From positions 1 to 35,982 of IMG/VR virus record IMGVR_UViG_3300025174_000065: a DNA stretch of 35,982 nt; one strand, given 5' to 3'. The position numbers were made by a program, and so were the translations under genes. Of this stretch, positions 8,141 through 16,429 are shown one piece after another; position 1 is the stretch's first letter; each line of letters begins with the position of its first letter. Below the pieces are notes generated by a model. That model searched no databases. It had not been told where the DNA came from and worked only from the letters and a program-made list of their open reading frames with translations. The stretch is from a virus.

Positions 8141-9165
8141 CTAGTGCCGCGTTGCGCCGCAAGTGGATTTACGATAACGAGCAATTCGTTCGAGGCCGAA
8201 TCTGGTCGCTCGAAGAATCGGCGGTTCAATCGCTGATCGAATTGTTCACCGATTCGCGCGGGCGGTTGCAGCAAGGCTTGACGGATGTCTTCGACCGATA
8301 CGCGCCGGGCGGACAATGGACGGCGGGCGATGCGGCTTTTCGACAGCGCACAGAATATCTACTCGCACAGATTGACAATGAAGTTGCCGGGCTAATGGCC
8401 GCCTCACAGGATGCGACATTGCGCGCGGCAACGCTGGGCTATCAGGGCGGATTCTACGGACGGGCCTGGATGCTCGAACAGGGCTTGCGAACTGACCAGT
8501 TGATCAACCTGCCGCTCCTGCCGAGTGAGGCGATCCGGGCGGCAATCCTCGCGCCCTATCGTGGTCTGACCTTTATTGATCGCTTCGCGGATGCGCGCGA
8601 TGATTTCGTGAGGCGCATCCGCCGGGCAATCGTCCAATCGCAGATCGAGGGTGATACGATTTACCAGGCACAGAAACGGATCGCGGATGCACTGGGGATC
8701 AACATCGGGCGGCGCACAAAACTAGCACGCCTGGCAAATCAGGGGCTTTTCAACCGAACCGAGATGATCGCCCGAACCGAAATTCTGCGTTCATCCAATC
8801 TGGGCGCGATGCAAATTTACCTTGAGAATCGGGATACGATTAAGGGTTGGCAATGGCTGCTGACATTCGACGAACGCACCTGCGAAATATGTATCGGCAA
8901 GAACGCGGGCAATAAGGTTTACACATTCGAACAGCGCGAAACGCCGCCGGCTCATCCGCGCTGCCGATGCACTATCGTTCCGGTATTGCACGATGGCGCA
9001 TTGGAGCGCAACATCGCAGGCGAGCGGATGACCTATGACCAATGGGCTGGGTCGCGCGGATTGCAAGGCGCGGACGGTAGCGTGATGCGAATGCGCGGGC
9101 GGCCTGCTCCGAAATCCAGGAGCACGGCGGCGGCACAAGCCGCACCGGGGGTTTACCCGGCATGA
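8137..9165 (+). CDS. Mu gpF-like minor head protein
   Basis: A 342-residue protein. The C-terminal half holds the phage Mu F domain: IARTEILRSSN (211-221), TFDERTCEICIGKNAG (243-258) and PPAHPRCRCTIVP (270-282), with C249, C252, H273, C276 and C278 as likely metal ligands. Family members are minor head proteins near portal and protease genes. The N-terminal half is helical. The ATG at 8137 overlaps the endonuclease stop (ATGA). The gene would normally follow the portal directly; here fibre-like genes and a homing endonuclease intervene. Confidence 0.93.
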   Translation: MTSAALRRKWIYDNEQFVRGRIWSLEESAVQSLIELFTDSRGRLQQGLTDVFDRYAPGGQWTAGDAAFRQRTEYLLAQIDNEVAGLMAASQDATLRAATLGYQGGFYGRAWMLEQGLRTDQLINLPLLPSEAIRAAILAPYRGLTFIDRFADARDDFVRRIRRAIVQSQIEGDTIYQAQKRIADALGINIGRRTKLARLANQGLFNRTEMIARTEILRSSNLGAMQIYLENRDTIKGWQWLLTFDERTCEICIGKNAGNKVYTFEQRETPPAHPRCRCTIVPVLHDGALERNIAGERMTYDQWAGSRGLQGADGSVMRMRGRPAPKSRSTAAAQAAPGVYPA

Positions 9166-9365
9166 TTGATTCAATGGCCGCGCCCATCCATCAGGATTGG
9201 TATTTTCACGAACGGTCACAGACTGGCCTGATGATCGTGGCACGCTCCGGGGCATTATTGTTCCGATTCGATCCGCAGACGAACACGATCTTTTCGTGGG
9301 ATAAGCACGCCAAGCGCGAGGTTAGTATTCGGTTAGAGGACTTGACGAATTGGGCGAATCAGTAA
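9162..9365 (+). CDS. Small hypothetical protein
   Basis: A 67-residue protein starting at an ATGA overlap with the minor head gene; an ATG at 9174 would give a form beginning MAAPIHQDWYFHE. It has beta-strand-like segments (LMIVARSGALLFRFD, TIFSWDKHAKREVSIRLED) and no known motif. The coupled start suggests co-expression with the minor head protein. Function unknown. Confidence 0.7.
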   Translation: MIDSMAAPIHQDWYFHERSQTGLMIVARSGALLFRFDPQTNTIFSWDKHAKREVSIRLEDLTNWANQ

Positions 9366-9400
9366 TACAATCGCATAGGCACAGAACCGCAGAGCCGCAG

Positions 9401-9447
9401 CAACGAGAGCCGCGCCGGGATCGCATCCGGGGCGGCTCTTTTCGTTG
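9401..9447 (+). terminator. Stem-loop before the head protease gene
   Basis: CAACGAGAGCCGC (9401-9413) can pair with GCGGCTCTTTTCGTTG (9432-9447), leaving three bases bulged on the 3' side and a loop of about 18 bases. Only a short interrupted T run is present, so it may be a weak terminator or an mRNA-stabilising hairpin instead. It sits in the 93-base gap before the protease gene, whose GGAGGA site follows directly. Confidence 0.5.
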
Positions 9448-9458
9448 CGGAGGATAAC

Positions 9459-10949
9459 ATGCCATACAAAGCATTCAAGCAAGGCGGCAAATTCGCAGTC
9501 CACAAGATCGGCCCGGATGGTGGGCCGATGGGCGCGGCAATGGGGATGCATGACACGATGGACGCGGCCAATAAGCAAGTGGCGGCGTTATACGTATCAG
9601 AAAAGAAAAAGCCCAAGCGCGCCGCCGAAAGTGAACGCCTTGAAGAGAGAGAATTCAGCGGCGAGCAGCGTGAGAAACTTGCGGGCAAAGGCGCGGCGAT
9701 GGAAGACGGCTCATTCCCCATCGTCAACCGGGGCGATCTGGAGAATGCCATCCGCGCAATTGGCCGCGCCAAAGACCCGGCAGCGGCAAAGGCACACATT
9801 AAAAAGCGCGCGCGCGCATTGGGCTTGACTGACTTGCTGCCGGAGAAATGGCGCGAATCCGAGACCGGCCTGCGAACCGGCTACTTCCGCGAACTCGTCA
9901 GCCTGGCCGAATCTAGCCTTGACGCAGCCGAATTCGTCGCCAAAGGCGTGACGATTATCACGCCGGGTTTTTCGAAGAATATCGACCGCGCTGGTCGCCC
10001 GCGCTATTATCCACGCGCCACGCTCACCGCCGCATTGCGCGCCTTCGAGGGCGCGCCGGCCTTTGCTAATCATCCGCGCCGTGATGATGCCGAACAACTC
10101 CCGGAACGCGACATCCGGGATAAAGTAGGCTATTACGAGCATATCCAACAGTCTCTTGATGATGGGCGCATTATCGGCGACTTCCGCGTAATCGGTGAGG
10201 CGCGTCAATGGCTATGGCCGATGATTGCCGAGACGAAACGCAAGCCTGATTACGTGGAATTGTCGATCAATGCGCTGGGTCAAACGCGGCTCGGCGAGGC
10301 TGAAGGCAAACAAGCTGTCATCGTTGAGGGCATCGTTAAGGCAAACAGCGTCGATGTCGTGACACGCGGCGCGGCGGGTGGCACATTCTCTGGTGCGCTA
10401 TTGGCCTCCAATGGCGATGATCTGACGCATGATCTACTCTCCGCGATGACCTTCGAGGAGTGGCGCGAAGCCAACCCCGATCATCTAAAGCAACTGAAAC
10501 GCGAATGGCAATCTGCGCGCGATTCAAAGGCGCTCGAAGAAACACGCGCCGAACTCGAATCGATGCGCTTGCAATTGACCGCACTGCAAGAGACAAGCCG
10601 GGCGGATAAGGATGCGTTGGCAAAATACCAGCGCATCGAGGCCGCCGACAGGCTGCTCTCTGCCAGCAGCATCCCGGTCAAACTGCGTGAGGCAATCCGG
10701 CCCGAACTGTTGAACCAAGACGAAGCGGGCATGGCCGCGATCATTGCGCGCGAATCGGCGAAATATGCCGCCGCGCCCAAAGCGCCGCCGCCCGTTTCGG
10801 GTTCTGGTCAACGCTCGGAATCCAGATCAACGCAGGCGACAATCGCGCCCGCGCCGGTATTCGAGGCGTTGGGTATCCGTGATACGCGCCTTGTGCCGCT
10901 GCCGAACGAATCTCCGGAGCAATGGCATCAGCGCGTCAAGCAACTCTAA
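9459..10949 (+). CDS. Head maturation protease with scaffold-like C-terminus
   Basis: A 496-residue protein with three parts. Residues 66-127 (FSGEQREKLAGKG, IGRAKDPAAAKAHIKKRA) match the DUF6582 element often fused to phage proteases. Residues 160-310 form the protease: VTIITPGFSKN, FANHPRR (H205), ELSINALG (S269) and KANSVDVVTRGAAGG, with H205 and S269 the likely catalytic pair. Residues 340-420 form a charged coiled coil like a scaffolding domain, followed by a Pro-rich linker. It should cleave itself and head proteins during prohead maturation. GGAGGA precedes the ATG. Confidence 0.88.
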   Translation: MPYKAFKQGGKFAVHKIGPDGGPMGAAMGMHDTMDAANKQVAALYVSEKKKPKRAAESERLEEREFSGEQREKLAGKGAAMEDGSFPIVNRGDLENAIRAIGRAKDPAAAKAHIKKRARALGLTDLLPEKWRESETGLRTGYFRELVSLAESSLDAAEFVAKGVTIITPGFSKNIDRAGRPRYYPRATLTAALRAFEGAPAFANHPRRDDAEQLPERDIRDKVGYYEHIQQSLDDGRIIGDFRVIGEARQWLWPMIAETKRKPDYVELSINALGQTRLGEAEGKQAVIVEGIVKANSVDVVTRGAAGGTFSGALLASNGDDLTHDLLSAMTFEEWREANPDHLKQLKREWQSARDSKALEETRAELESMRLQLTALQETSRADKDALAKYQRIEAADRLLSASSIPVKLREAIRPELLNQDEAGMAAIIARESAKYAAAPKAPPPVSGSGQRSESRSTQATIAPAPVFEALGIRDTRLVPLPNESPEQWHQRVKQL

Positions 10950-10964
10950 AGGGAGGTCAACCCT

Positions 10965-11492
10965 ATGGCGACAGCCATATTCGGCAACCCAATGTTGTGG
11001 GAAGATGACCGGATCATCTATGTCTCTGCCCACGGCACGACTGCCATCACCAAAGGCGACTGGGTGCAATATTCCGGCGCGGTCGGATCATGGCTCAATA
11101 AGGATGCGAGTCCAGCGTTCCGCACCAGCGGCGTCGGTATTGCACTCTCGAATAACCCGATCTATGACGAGCTGGGTCGGGCGCTCAACAACTCGGCGCT
11201 GCCCGTGCTGCGGCGCGGGATCATCCGCGTATCGGGCGGCAACAGTGGCACGCCGCCGCTGGGCGCGGCAGTCTATCCCGCCACGACTGCAAGCGGCATC
11301 GTCGGGCAGACCGGCGCAACCGGTGTGGGAGCGGTGTGGGTTACTGCGCCACGCCAGGGCATCAGCGCCGGGCCAACCGGTGCGCTCGCATCCGGCGTCG
11401 GCATCGTCATCAGAGTGCCACTGGCCGGAGATGTATCGGCTGCACAGTGGGATGTGCACTTCGACGCGACCAAAGCCTGGGGCTACTTCTAA
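10965..11492 (+). CDS. Capsid decoration-like protein
   Basis: A 175-residue beta-rich, Gly/Ala-rich protein directly upstream of the major capsid gene, the usual place for a head decoration or stabilising protein. Sequence such as ITKGDWVQYSG, ASGVGIVIRVPLAGD and a terminal KAWGYF resembles trimeric decoration proteins of the DUF2190 kind, but no diagnostic motif was found. A GGGAGG site lies eight bases before the ATG. Function is inferred from position. Confidence 0.75.
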   Translation: MATAIFGNPMLWEDDRIIYVSAHGTTAITKGDWVQYSGAVGSWLNKDASPAFRTSGVGIALSNNPIYDELGRALNNSALPVLRRGIIRVSGGNSGTPPLGAAVYPATTASGIVGQTGATGVGAVWVTAPRQGISAGPTGALASGVGIVIRVPLAGDVSAAQWDVHFDATKAWGYF

Positions 11493-11504
11493 GGGGGAAT
11501 AGCG

Positions 11505-12569
11505 ATGTCACTCACAAGCAAGATCATCGACATCCTTGACCCCCAAAGCGGGCGGCTCAAGGAGACCGTGCTGACCGACAACGAAACTGCGCCGCGCGTC
11601 AACCTGTTCGAGGCCAAAGGCGGACGGCGCATGACGCTTCAAGAGGCCACGATGACCGCCGACTTCCCGATGTTGCTGCGCGATGGCATCCGCACGATCG
11701 CATTCGACCGTTACATGGCGACACCCGTCACTTGGAATCAGTGGGCGGATGTCCTACCGAGCGATAAGGCCAGCGAAGACTGGCTCGAAGAGAATTCGTT
11801 CGGCGAGTTTCCGGTCGTGCACGAGAACACGCAATATCCGGAAGTCAAGGAAGACCTGGATCGGACGCTGAACATCCGCAACTACAAGCGCGGCATGATT
11901 GTCTCTGTTACCGAAGAGATGATCCGCTTCAACAAGGTTGGTCTGCTCACAAAGCGCGCGGCTAAACTCGGACGCGCGGCGGCTAACACGCGCGAGCAAT
12001 CCTGCTACACAGTGCTGACCACGGCAGGCAACTATGTTCGCAACAGCACGACCAGCGACAATGACATCGGCGCAAACACGGCGGCGACGACCTTCAGCGC
12101 GACCGGTCTCAATACCGCACTGACGGTACTCCGCACGATGAAGGATCGCAAGTCCGGCGCTTACCTGGGCGTCAACCCGGATTTGCTCATCGTCGCGCCG
12201 CGCCTCGAAGCGGCGGCGAAGCAACTGCTTCTGTCGCCGTTCCTGATGGGCATCGGCGACGCGGTGAGCGCCGTGACGTATGGACAAGGCACAACCAATC
12301 CGTTCCGGGGATTGGTCAATCGGATCATCGTCTCGCCGCGCCTCGGTACATCCTATCAATGGGTGCTGATGGAGGCGAAGCAGGCCGTCGTGCTGCAAGA
12401 AGTCGAGGGCTTCCAGATTTTCCAGGAGTCCGCGCAGCGTATCGAGCACGAAGGCTGGTTCACCTATGACGTGATCCGCTACAAGGCACGTGACTGGTTC
12501 GGTGTCGGCATGTTGAATGACCGGTACGCGTACTACAGCAGCAGCACGACCGCGCCGACGGTCGATTAG
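11505..12569 (+). CDS. Major capsid protein
   Basis: A 354-residue protein with HK97-fold features: a long N-terminal arm, a spine-helix region (EEMIRFNKVGLLTKRAAKLG), a central AAAKQLLLSPF segment and C-terminal strands FQIFQESAQRIEHEGWFTYD. The general plan recalls Mu gpT-like capsid proteins, which fits the Mu gpF-like minor head protein upstream. Size and the order protease, decoration, capsid are canonical. A GGGGGAA site precedes the ATG. The gene ends in TAG and is followed by a strong stem-loop. Confidence 0.93.
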   Translation: MSLTSKIIDILDPQSGRLKETVLTDNETAPRVNLFEAKGGRRMTLQEATMTADFPMLLRDGIRTIAFDRYMATPVTWNQWADVLPSDKASEDWLEENSFGEFPVVHENTQYPEVKEDLDRTLNIRNYKRGMIVSVTEEMIRFNKVGLLTKRAAKLGRAAANTREQSCYTVLTTAGNYVRNSTTSDNDIGANTAATTFSATGLNTALTVLRTMKDRKSGAYLGVNPDLLIVAPRLEAAAKQLLLSPFLMGIGDAVSAVTYGQGTTNPFRGLVNRIIVSPRLGTSYQWVLMEAKQAVVLQEVEGFQIFQESAQRIEHEGWFTYDVIRYKARDWFGVGMLNDRYAYYSSSTTAPTVD

Positions 12570-12591
12570 CACAATCGAATAGTCAATCGTG

Positions 12592-12618
12592 GGGTGGGGG
12601 GTGTGTATCCCCCCACCC
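12592..12618 (+). terminator. Perfect 10-bp stem-loop after the capsid gene
   Basis: GGGTGGGGGG (12592-12601) and CCCCCCACCC (12609-12618) form a perfect 10-bp stem with loop TGTGTAT. No T tract follows, so it is not a classic terminator; it may protect the abundant capsid mRNA or attenuate downstream expression. Confidence 0.6.
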
Positions 12619-12635
12619 TACCCGGAGAGAGGAAC

Positions 12636-13037
12636 ATGGACGACAAGAAACTGATCAAGTTCATCGAGGCGGCACTCAGCAATCCGGCGCACCCGATCTA
12701 TAAGGCGGGCATGGTTCATTCACCCGCGCTCCAGCATTACGCCGTCAACGTATCAATCCTCGGCGCGCTGACGGGTGAGCAATGGGTGAAAGAGAATTTC
12801 CAGGGCCATGCGGAGAAGATCAATACCGTGATGGAATTGATCGAAGCCGAATCAGCCGCGCCTGTTGCGCCCGCCGCGCCTGCAACGCCCGTCATGCAAC
12901 CTGATCCGGTCGCCGCGATGCGCGCCGAATTGGATGCGCTGAAGGCTGAAATCAAGGCGATGGCGACGCCTCCTGCGCCCGATACCGACAAGCCGAAAGA
13001 TGACGACGAGGAAGATGACGACGAAGGCGACAAATAG
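12636..13037 (+). CDS. Hypothetical head-region protein with acidic tail
   Basis: A 133-residue protein from the ATG at 12636, which follows GGAGAGAGG; an upstream in-frame GTG at 12594 lies inside the capsid stem-loop and is rejected. The N-terminal 70 residues are helical (KLIKFIEAALSNPAHPIYKA), then an Ala/Pro-rich linker, a short helix (AMRAELDALKAEIKAM) and a very acidic tail of Asp and Glu. It may help assembly or bind basic partners, but the family is not recognised. Confidence 0.8.
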   Translation: MDDKKLIKFIEAALSNPAHPIYKAGMVHSPALQHYAVNVSILGALTGEQWVKENFQGHAEKINTVMELIEAESAAPVAPAAPATPVMQPDPVAAMRAELDALKAEIKAMATPPAPDTDKPKDDDEEDDDEGDK

Positions 13038-13045
13038 GAGGCGCG

Positions 13046-13414
13046 ATGCCTGGCGATTACGGTGAGATCAAGATCATCACAGCGACGATTGCCAGCGGCG
13101 CGGGCACGGCGAGCGGCGTGTTTCCCGGCGGCTTCCGATACATCAATCTTTTCATTCCGACACTGACATCTGCCGCGATTTCATTCGTCGGCGAAACGGC
13201 GCGCTCGGCGAATTCAGCCGTCGCCCAGGCATTCGCCCCATTCCGCACGACAGCCGGCACGCTCATCAGCGCCGCGCCGCCGGGCGGGATCACGGCGATG
13301 TGGCTGGCGAGCGATAATCTGGATTTCCTGCGCGGCTTTGCGGGCGAGGTGCGAATTAGTGCGGCGGCGGCACAGGCTGCAAACCGTGATTTCGTTTGGC
13401 ATCTGAAAGGCTAA
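13046..13414 (+). CDS. Hypothetical virion protein
   Basis: A 122-residue Ala/Gly-rich, beta-type protein (IKIITATIASGAGTASGVF, RYINLFIPTL, FAGEVRISAA). AGGAGG overlaps the preceding stop codon, giving a well-supported ATG at 13046. It lies between capsid and connector genes. No family is recognised; a head-associated or small surface role is likely from context. Confidence 0.78.
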   Translation: MPGDYGEIKIITATIASGAGTASGVFPGGFRYINLFIPTLTSAAISFVGETARSANSAVAQAFAPFRTTAGTLISAAPPGGITAMWLASDNLDFLRGFAGEVRISAAAAQAANRDFVWHLKG

Positions 13415-13417
13415 TCC

Positions 13418-13969
13418 ATGCCGCTCACGATCGCGCAGCAGGTGCGCTTGAGAATCAGCGACCGCTGGCGCTATGCGTCCGAAGTGCGCTATGGTGATGG
13501 TAGCGGCTCGGCATTCAAGTTGGCGCAGGGTGCGCCATTTAGCAATCTCAATAGTGGCGCATCGGCGCTGGTTGCCACGACTGCCGGCTGGAGTGCATCG
13601 GGCGCGACCTTTAACACGGCGCTCGGCGTGCTGACATTCAGCGCAATCGTTTCGGCCAACAGTGCATGGCAAGCGGTGTATGAATGGGCCGTGTTTTCCG
13701 AAGAAGAGATCGGTCAGTTCACCGCCGTGGGCGCAGGCGTACCGGGCGCGGCGCTAGAAGCCGTGCGAACGCTGATGTTCGATGGCCTGCGCCGAGCGCG
13801 CTGGCACGCGGCGGACGGCACGATCTATGATGATACCGCCGCGCTCAAGCATTTGGCCGATATGCAAGACCGCCTGGAGAAGGAAGCCGAAGATATACCA
13901 GCGGGTGGGATCGAATCCTGGAGCGAGCAGCAGCAGTGGTGGGACGCGCCATATAGCCTATCGGGATGA
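13418..13969 (+). CDS. Putative head-tail connector protein
   Basis: A 183-residue protein in the slot usually held by the head-tail adaptor. It starts MPLTIAQQVRLRISD, with a beta-rich middle and a helical C-terminal half (AALEAVRTLMFDGLRRARW, ALKHLADMQDRLEKEAEDI), an arrangement seen in gp6/gp15-like adaptors that join the portal to the tail. Assignment rests on gene order and secondary structure, not on a clear motif. It overlaps the next gene by ATGA. Confidence 0.7.
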   Translation: MPLTIAQQVRLRISDRWRYASEVRYGDGSGSAFKLAQGAPFSNLNSGASALVATTAGWSASGATFNTALGVLTFSAIVSANSAWQAVYEWAVFSEEEIGQFTAVGAGVPGAALEAVRTLMFDGLRRARWHAADGTIYDDTAALKHLADMQDRLEKEAEDIPAGGIESWSEQQQWWDAPYSLSG

Positions 13970-14337
13970 CACGACCTGATTCAGAATACATCCGCAGACA
14001 AGCGGCGGTAGTGCTGGCGGGTGCCGGACAGACGGCGATTCTGCGAACGTTCGTCAGCGCGGCGGGCGGCTCGCCTCAATTTGGAATGAATGAAGCCGAA
14101 TCATTCCAGCAGCGAATCATCACGGGTATTTTCCGCGCGCCCTCGGCTATCGAACGTTCAATGCCTGGCGGGTTTGCTTTTGATGCCGACGTGTTGATTT
14201 CAACCGATAGCGCGCTCGCATCGCGTGACGAAATCACCTGGCAAGGTGTGCGCTATACGGTCGCAGGCAGCGCACAGATCGCATATCTGGGCGGGCGCGT
14301 GCAATATCGTTCGCCGCTCAAACTCGCAAACGGATAA
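13966..14337 (+). CDS. Putative head closure (stopper) protein
   Basis: A 123-residue protein beginning at an ATGA overlap. The N-terminal helix (DSEYIRRQAAVVLAGAGQ) followed by a beta-barrel-like region ending ITWQGVRYTVAGSAQIAYLG resembles head-tail joining proteins, in which a Gxxxxxxx strand pair measures the connector channel. The order capsid, connector, stopper, tail completion is canonical, but here the tail completion gene lies 4.9 kb further on, after a five-gene sugar-enzyme cassette. Confidence 0.68.
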   Translation: MTRPDSEYIRRQAAVVLAGAGQTAILRTFVSAAGGSPQFGMNEAESFQQRIITGIFRAPSAIERSMPGGFAFDADVLISTDSALASRDEITWQGVRYTVAGSAQIAYLGGRVQYRSPLKLANG

Positions 14338-14361
14338 AATCAATGGAGAGCCACACGAGCC

Positions 14362-15771
14362 ATGAAGCACATTAACAACCAAACAGGCAAACCTTATCGG
14401 ATTCTGTGGTTCGGTGATATGGTCATCCTGTCCGGCTTTGGCCGGATCGGTAACGAAGTTCTGCGCCGCTTGAAGGGACGCGGTTACGAGGTGCAGGCTG
14501 CTGGCATCGGTTATAGTGGCTGGCCGCATGATCTGCCGTTTCACGTCTGGCCGCTGGCGAATACCGATCTCTGGAATCCCATCACGTCGATCGTCGCTCA
14601 GACCCAGCCGGACATCCTGATTTCATGTCAGGATTTTCCCTATCACACGATGCTCTACAACGGCTGCCGGATCGATTTCTCCCGCCTCAAATGGTTATGG
14701 ATTACGCCGATCGATGGCACGCCGGTTCATCCTGATTGGCTCAGGGCGGCTGATTATGCCGATGCGGGAATGGTCATCTCGCGCTTTGGCGTCGAGGCCA
14801 TGCGGCAGGCAGGCAAGCACGTCGATCTGTGTCATCCGGGCGCGAATGCCGGCGAGTTCTATCCGGCGGCACAGGATGAGCGCGCGCGGTTAAGAGAAGT
14901 CGCCGGATTCGCGCCCGATGATTTCATAGTTGGCGTCGTATGTATGAACCAGGGTCGCAAGGCAATTCCGCCGATGCTTGAAGCCTTCCATGAATTCGCA
15001 CGCGATAAGCCAAATACCCAACTCATCCTGGACATGGATAAAGCAAGTCCGGCGGGATGGGATTTGCCGAACCTGCTCGTGCAGTTGGGATGGACGGATG
15101 AACAGAAGAAGCGCATTCGCTATCGAGAGGACTTGTTCAAAGCGCCGGACATGCTGCCGCTTCGCAATCGGTACGTGCTAATGGATGCCCATATGGTCAT
15201 CAGTCACCGTGAGGGATTCGGCCTGCCATTGCTCGAATCGATGGCTTGCCGGATTCCGACGATCACCTTAGACTATTGCAGTGGTACAGAGATCATCGGA
15301 GAGAATCGCGGCTGGCTGATACCACGTCTGGACTACATGCAGCACGGCACGTGGGGCGGCGCGCGCGATGCTTTCCCGGATGTGCCGGCGCTCATTGCCG
15401 CGCTTGAGGACATCTATCGAAATCCAATCGAAGCCGCCGCCCGCGCCGAGCGCGGCTACCAATGGGCACAGGCGCAAACGTGGGATGTAACGACGGATCA
15501 AATCGAAGCCGTGATACAACGCATCGTGAAGGAGATCAAGAGCCATGCAGAGCCAAGACACGCTAACACAAGCGGCATCCCCGCTCCCGGTTTATCTGAC
15601 ATCCACAGCCGGGGACACCGCGACGGTCAACATCCAGAATCCGCGCACGCTGTCGATCGTGATTCCGAGTTACAACGGCCTGGCACACTTGATCCCCTGC
15701 TTGAGGTCGCTGGTGCAGACGGCGCACCTGGCGGGGCAGGCGGGACGCTTACAGATCATCATCCAGGATGA
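14362..15771 (+). CDS. Glycosyltransferase, GT4-like (GT-B fold)
   Basis: The first about 393 residues form a GT-B glycosyltransferase: an N-terminal domain with RILWFGDMVILSGFGRIGNE and a C-terminal donor-binding domain with REGFGLPLLESMACRIPTI (the E-x7-E signature) and YCSGTEIIGENRGWL. It should transfer a sugar from a nucleotide-sugar donor. The reading frame continues for about 75 more residues after KEIKS, overlapping the next gene by 227 bases; that tail is low in hydrophobics and looks out of frame, so a lost stop codon is likely. It is the first gene of the cassette inserted between head and tail genes. Confidence 0.88.
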   Translation: MKHINNQTGKPYRILWFGDMVILSGFGRIGNEVLRRLKGRGYEVQAAGIGYSGWPHDLPFHVWPLANTDLWNPITSIVAQTQPDILISCQDFPYHTMLYNGCRIDFSRLKWLWITPIDGTPVHPDWLRAADYADAGMVISRFGVEAMRQAGKHVDLCHPGANAGEFYPAAQDERARLREVAGFAPDDFIVGVVCMNQGRKAIPPMLEAFHEFARDKPNTQLILDMDKASPAGWDLPNLLVQLGWTDEQKKRIRYREDLFKAPDMLPLRNRYVLMDAHMVISHREGFGLPLLESMACRIPTITLDYCSGTEIIGENRGWLIPRLDYMQHGTWGGARDAFPDVPALIAALEDIYRNPIEAAARAERGYQWAQAQTWDVTTDQIEAVIQRIVKEIKSHAEPRHANTSGIPAPGLSDIHSRGHRDGQHPESAHAVDRDSELQRPGTLDPLLEVAGADGAPGGAGGTLTDHHPG

Positions 15772-16429
15772 TTGCTCAACTGATTTCGATGTGATGGAGT
15801 GCATCGGGCCGCCAGCAGAACCAGAGCGTAATGCGGTCAATCTCGGCTTCGCGGGCAATTGCAATGCAGGCGCGCGGCGGGCAGGCGGTGACATCCTGCT
15901 CTTTCTCAACCAGGATACACGCGCATTTAATGAATGGTTCGAGCCGCTAATGATCATGTTCGATGATCCGAAAGTGGGAATCGTCGGGCCGAAATTGATC
16001 ACGCCTGTAATGAAGCCTGATGGAGCGCGCGACTATTCGATTCAATCCTGCGGCGGATTGTATGACGGCAATAAAGGCCCTTTCCATCGCTTTCTTGGCT
16101 GGGCCGCAGATGATCGCCGAGTAAATGTCCGAGAGCGTGTGAGTTGGACGACTGGCGCGGCGTTGGCAATTCGGCGTGATCTGTTCGCGGGTGTCGGCGG
16201 CTTCGATGAGGATTACAAGCGCGGCTACTTCGAAGATGTTGATTTGTGCGAGAAGGTAAAAGGGACAGGCTTTGAAATATGGTATTGTCCGGATGCTATT
16301 TTTCAGCATACGGTTGGGGTATCGGGTGGTGTGCCGGCAGAAGTGTTCAAGACAAATTCGATGCGCTTCCATCGCAAGTGGGACGCGATAATCACACCGG
16401 ATACCGGGATTATCCATGTCAATTACTAA
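15545..16429 (+). CDS. Glycosyltransferase family 2 (rhamnosyltransferase-like)
   Basis: A 294-residue GT-A enzyme. Residues 36-55 contain the family start RTLSIVIPSYNGLAHLI, followed by IIIQDDCSTD, the NLGFAGNCNAG acceptor-side loop, LLFLNQDTR (DxD position, 118-126) and FEDVDLCEKVKGTGF with the conserved ED pair. This pattern fits rhamnosyl-type GT2 enzymes. About 33 N-terminal residues precede the domain. The ATG at 15545 is preceded by AAGGAGATCAAGAGCC. It overlaps the GT4 gene upstream by 227 bases and the next gene by 14. Confidence 0.92.
   Translation: MQSQDTLTQAASPLPVYLTSTAGDTATVNIQNPRTLSIVIPSYNGLAHLIPCLRSLVQTAHLAGQAGRLQIIIQDDCSTDFDVMECIGPPAEPERNAVNLGFAGNCNAGARRAGGDILLFLNQDTRAFNEWFEPLMIMFDDPKVGIVGPKLITPVMKPDGARDYSIQSCGGLYDGNKGPFHRFLGWAADDRRVNVRERVSWTTGAALAIRRDLFAGVGGFDEDYKRGYFEDVDLCEKVKGTGFEIWYCPDAIFQHTVGVSGGVPAEVFKTNSMRFHRKWDAIITPDTGIIHVNY

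Noticed and set aside
12594-12635. GTG start at 12594 for the acidic-tail protein
   Set aside because: It lies inside the capsid stem-loop and has no ribosome site, whereas ATG 12636 has GGAGAGAGG.
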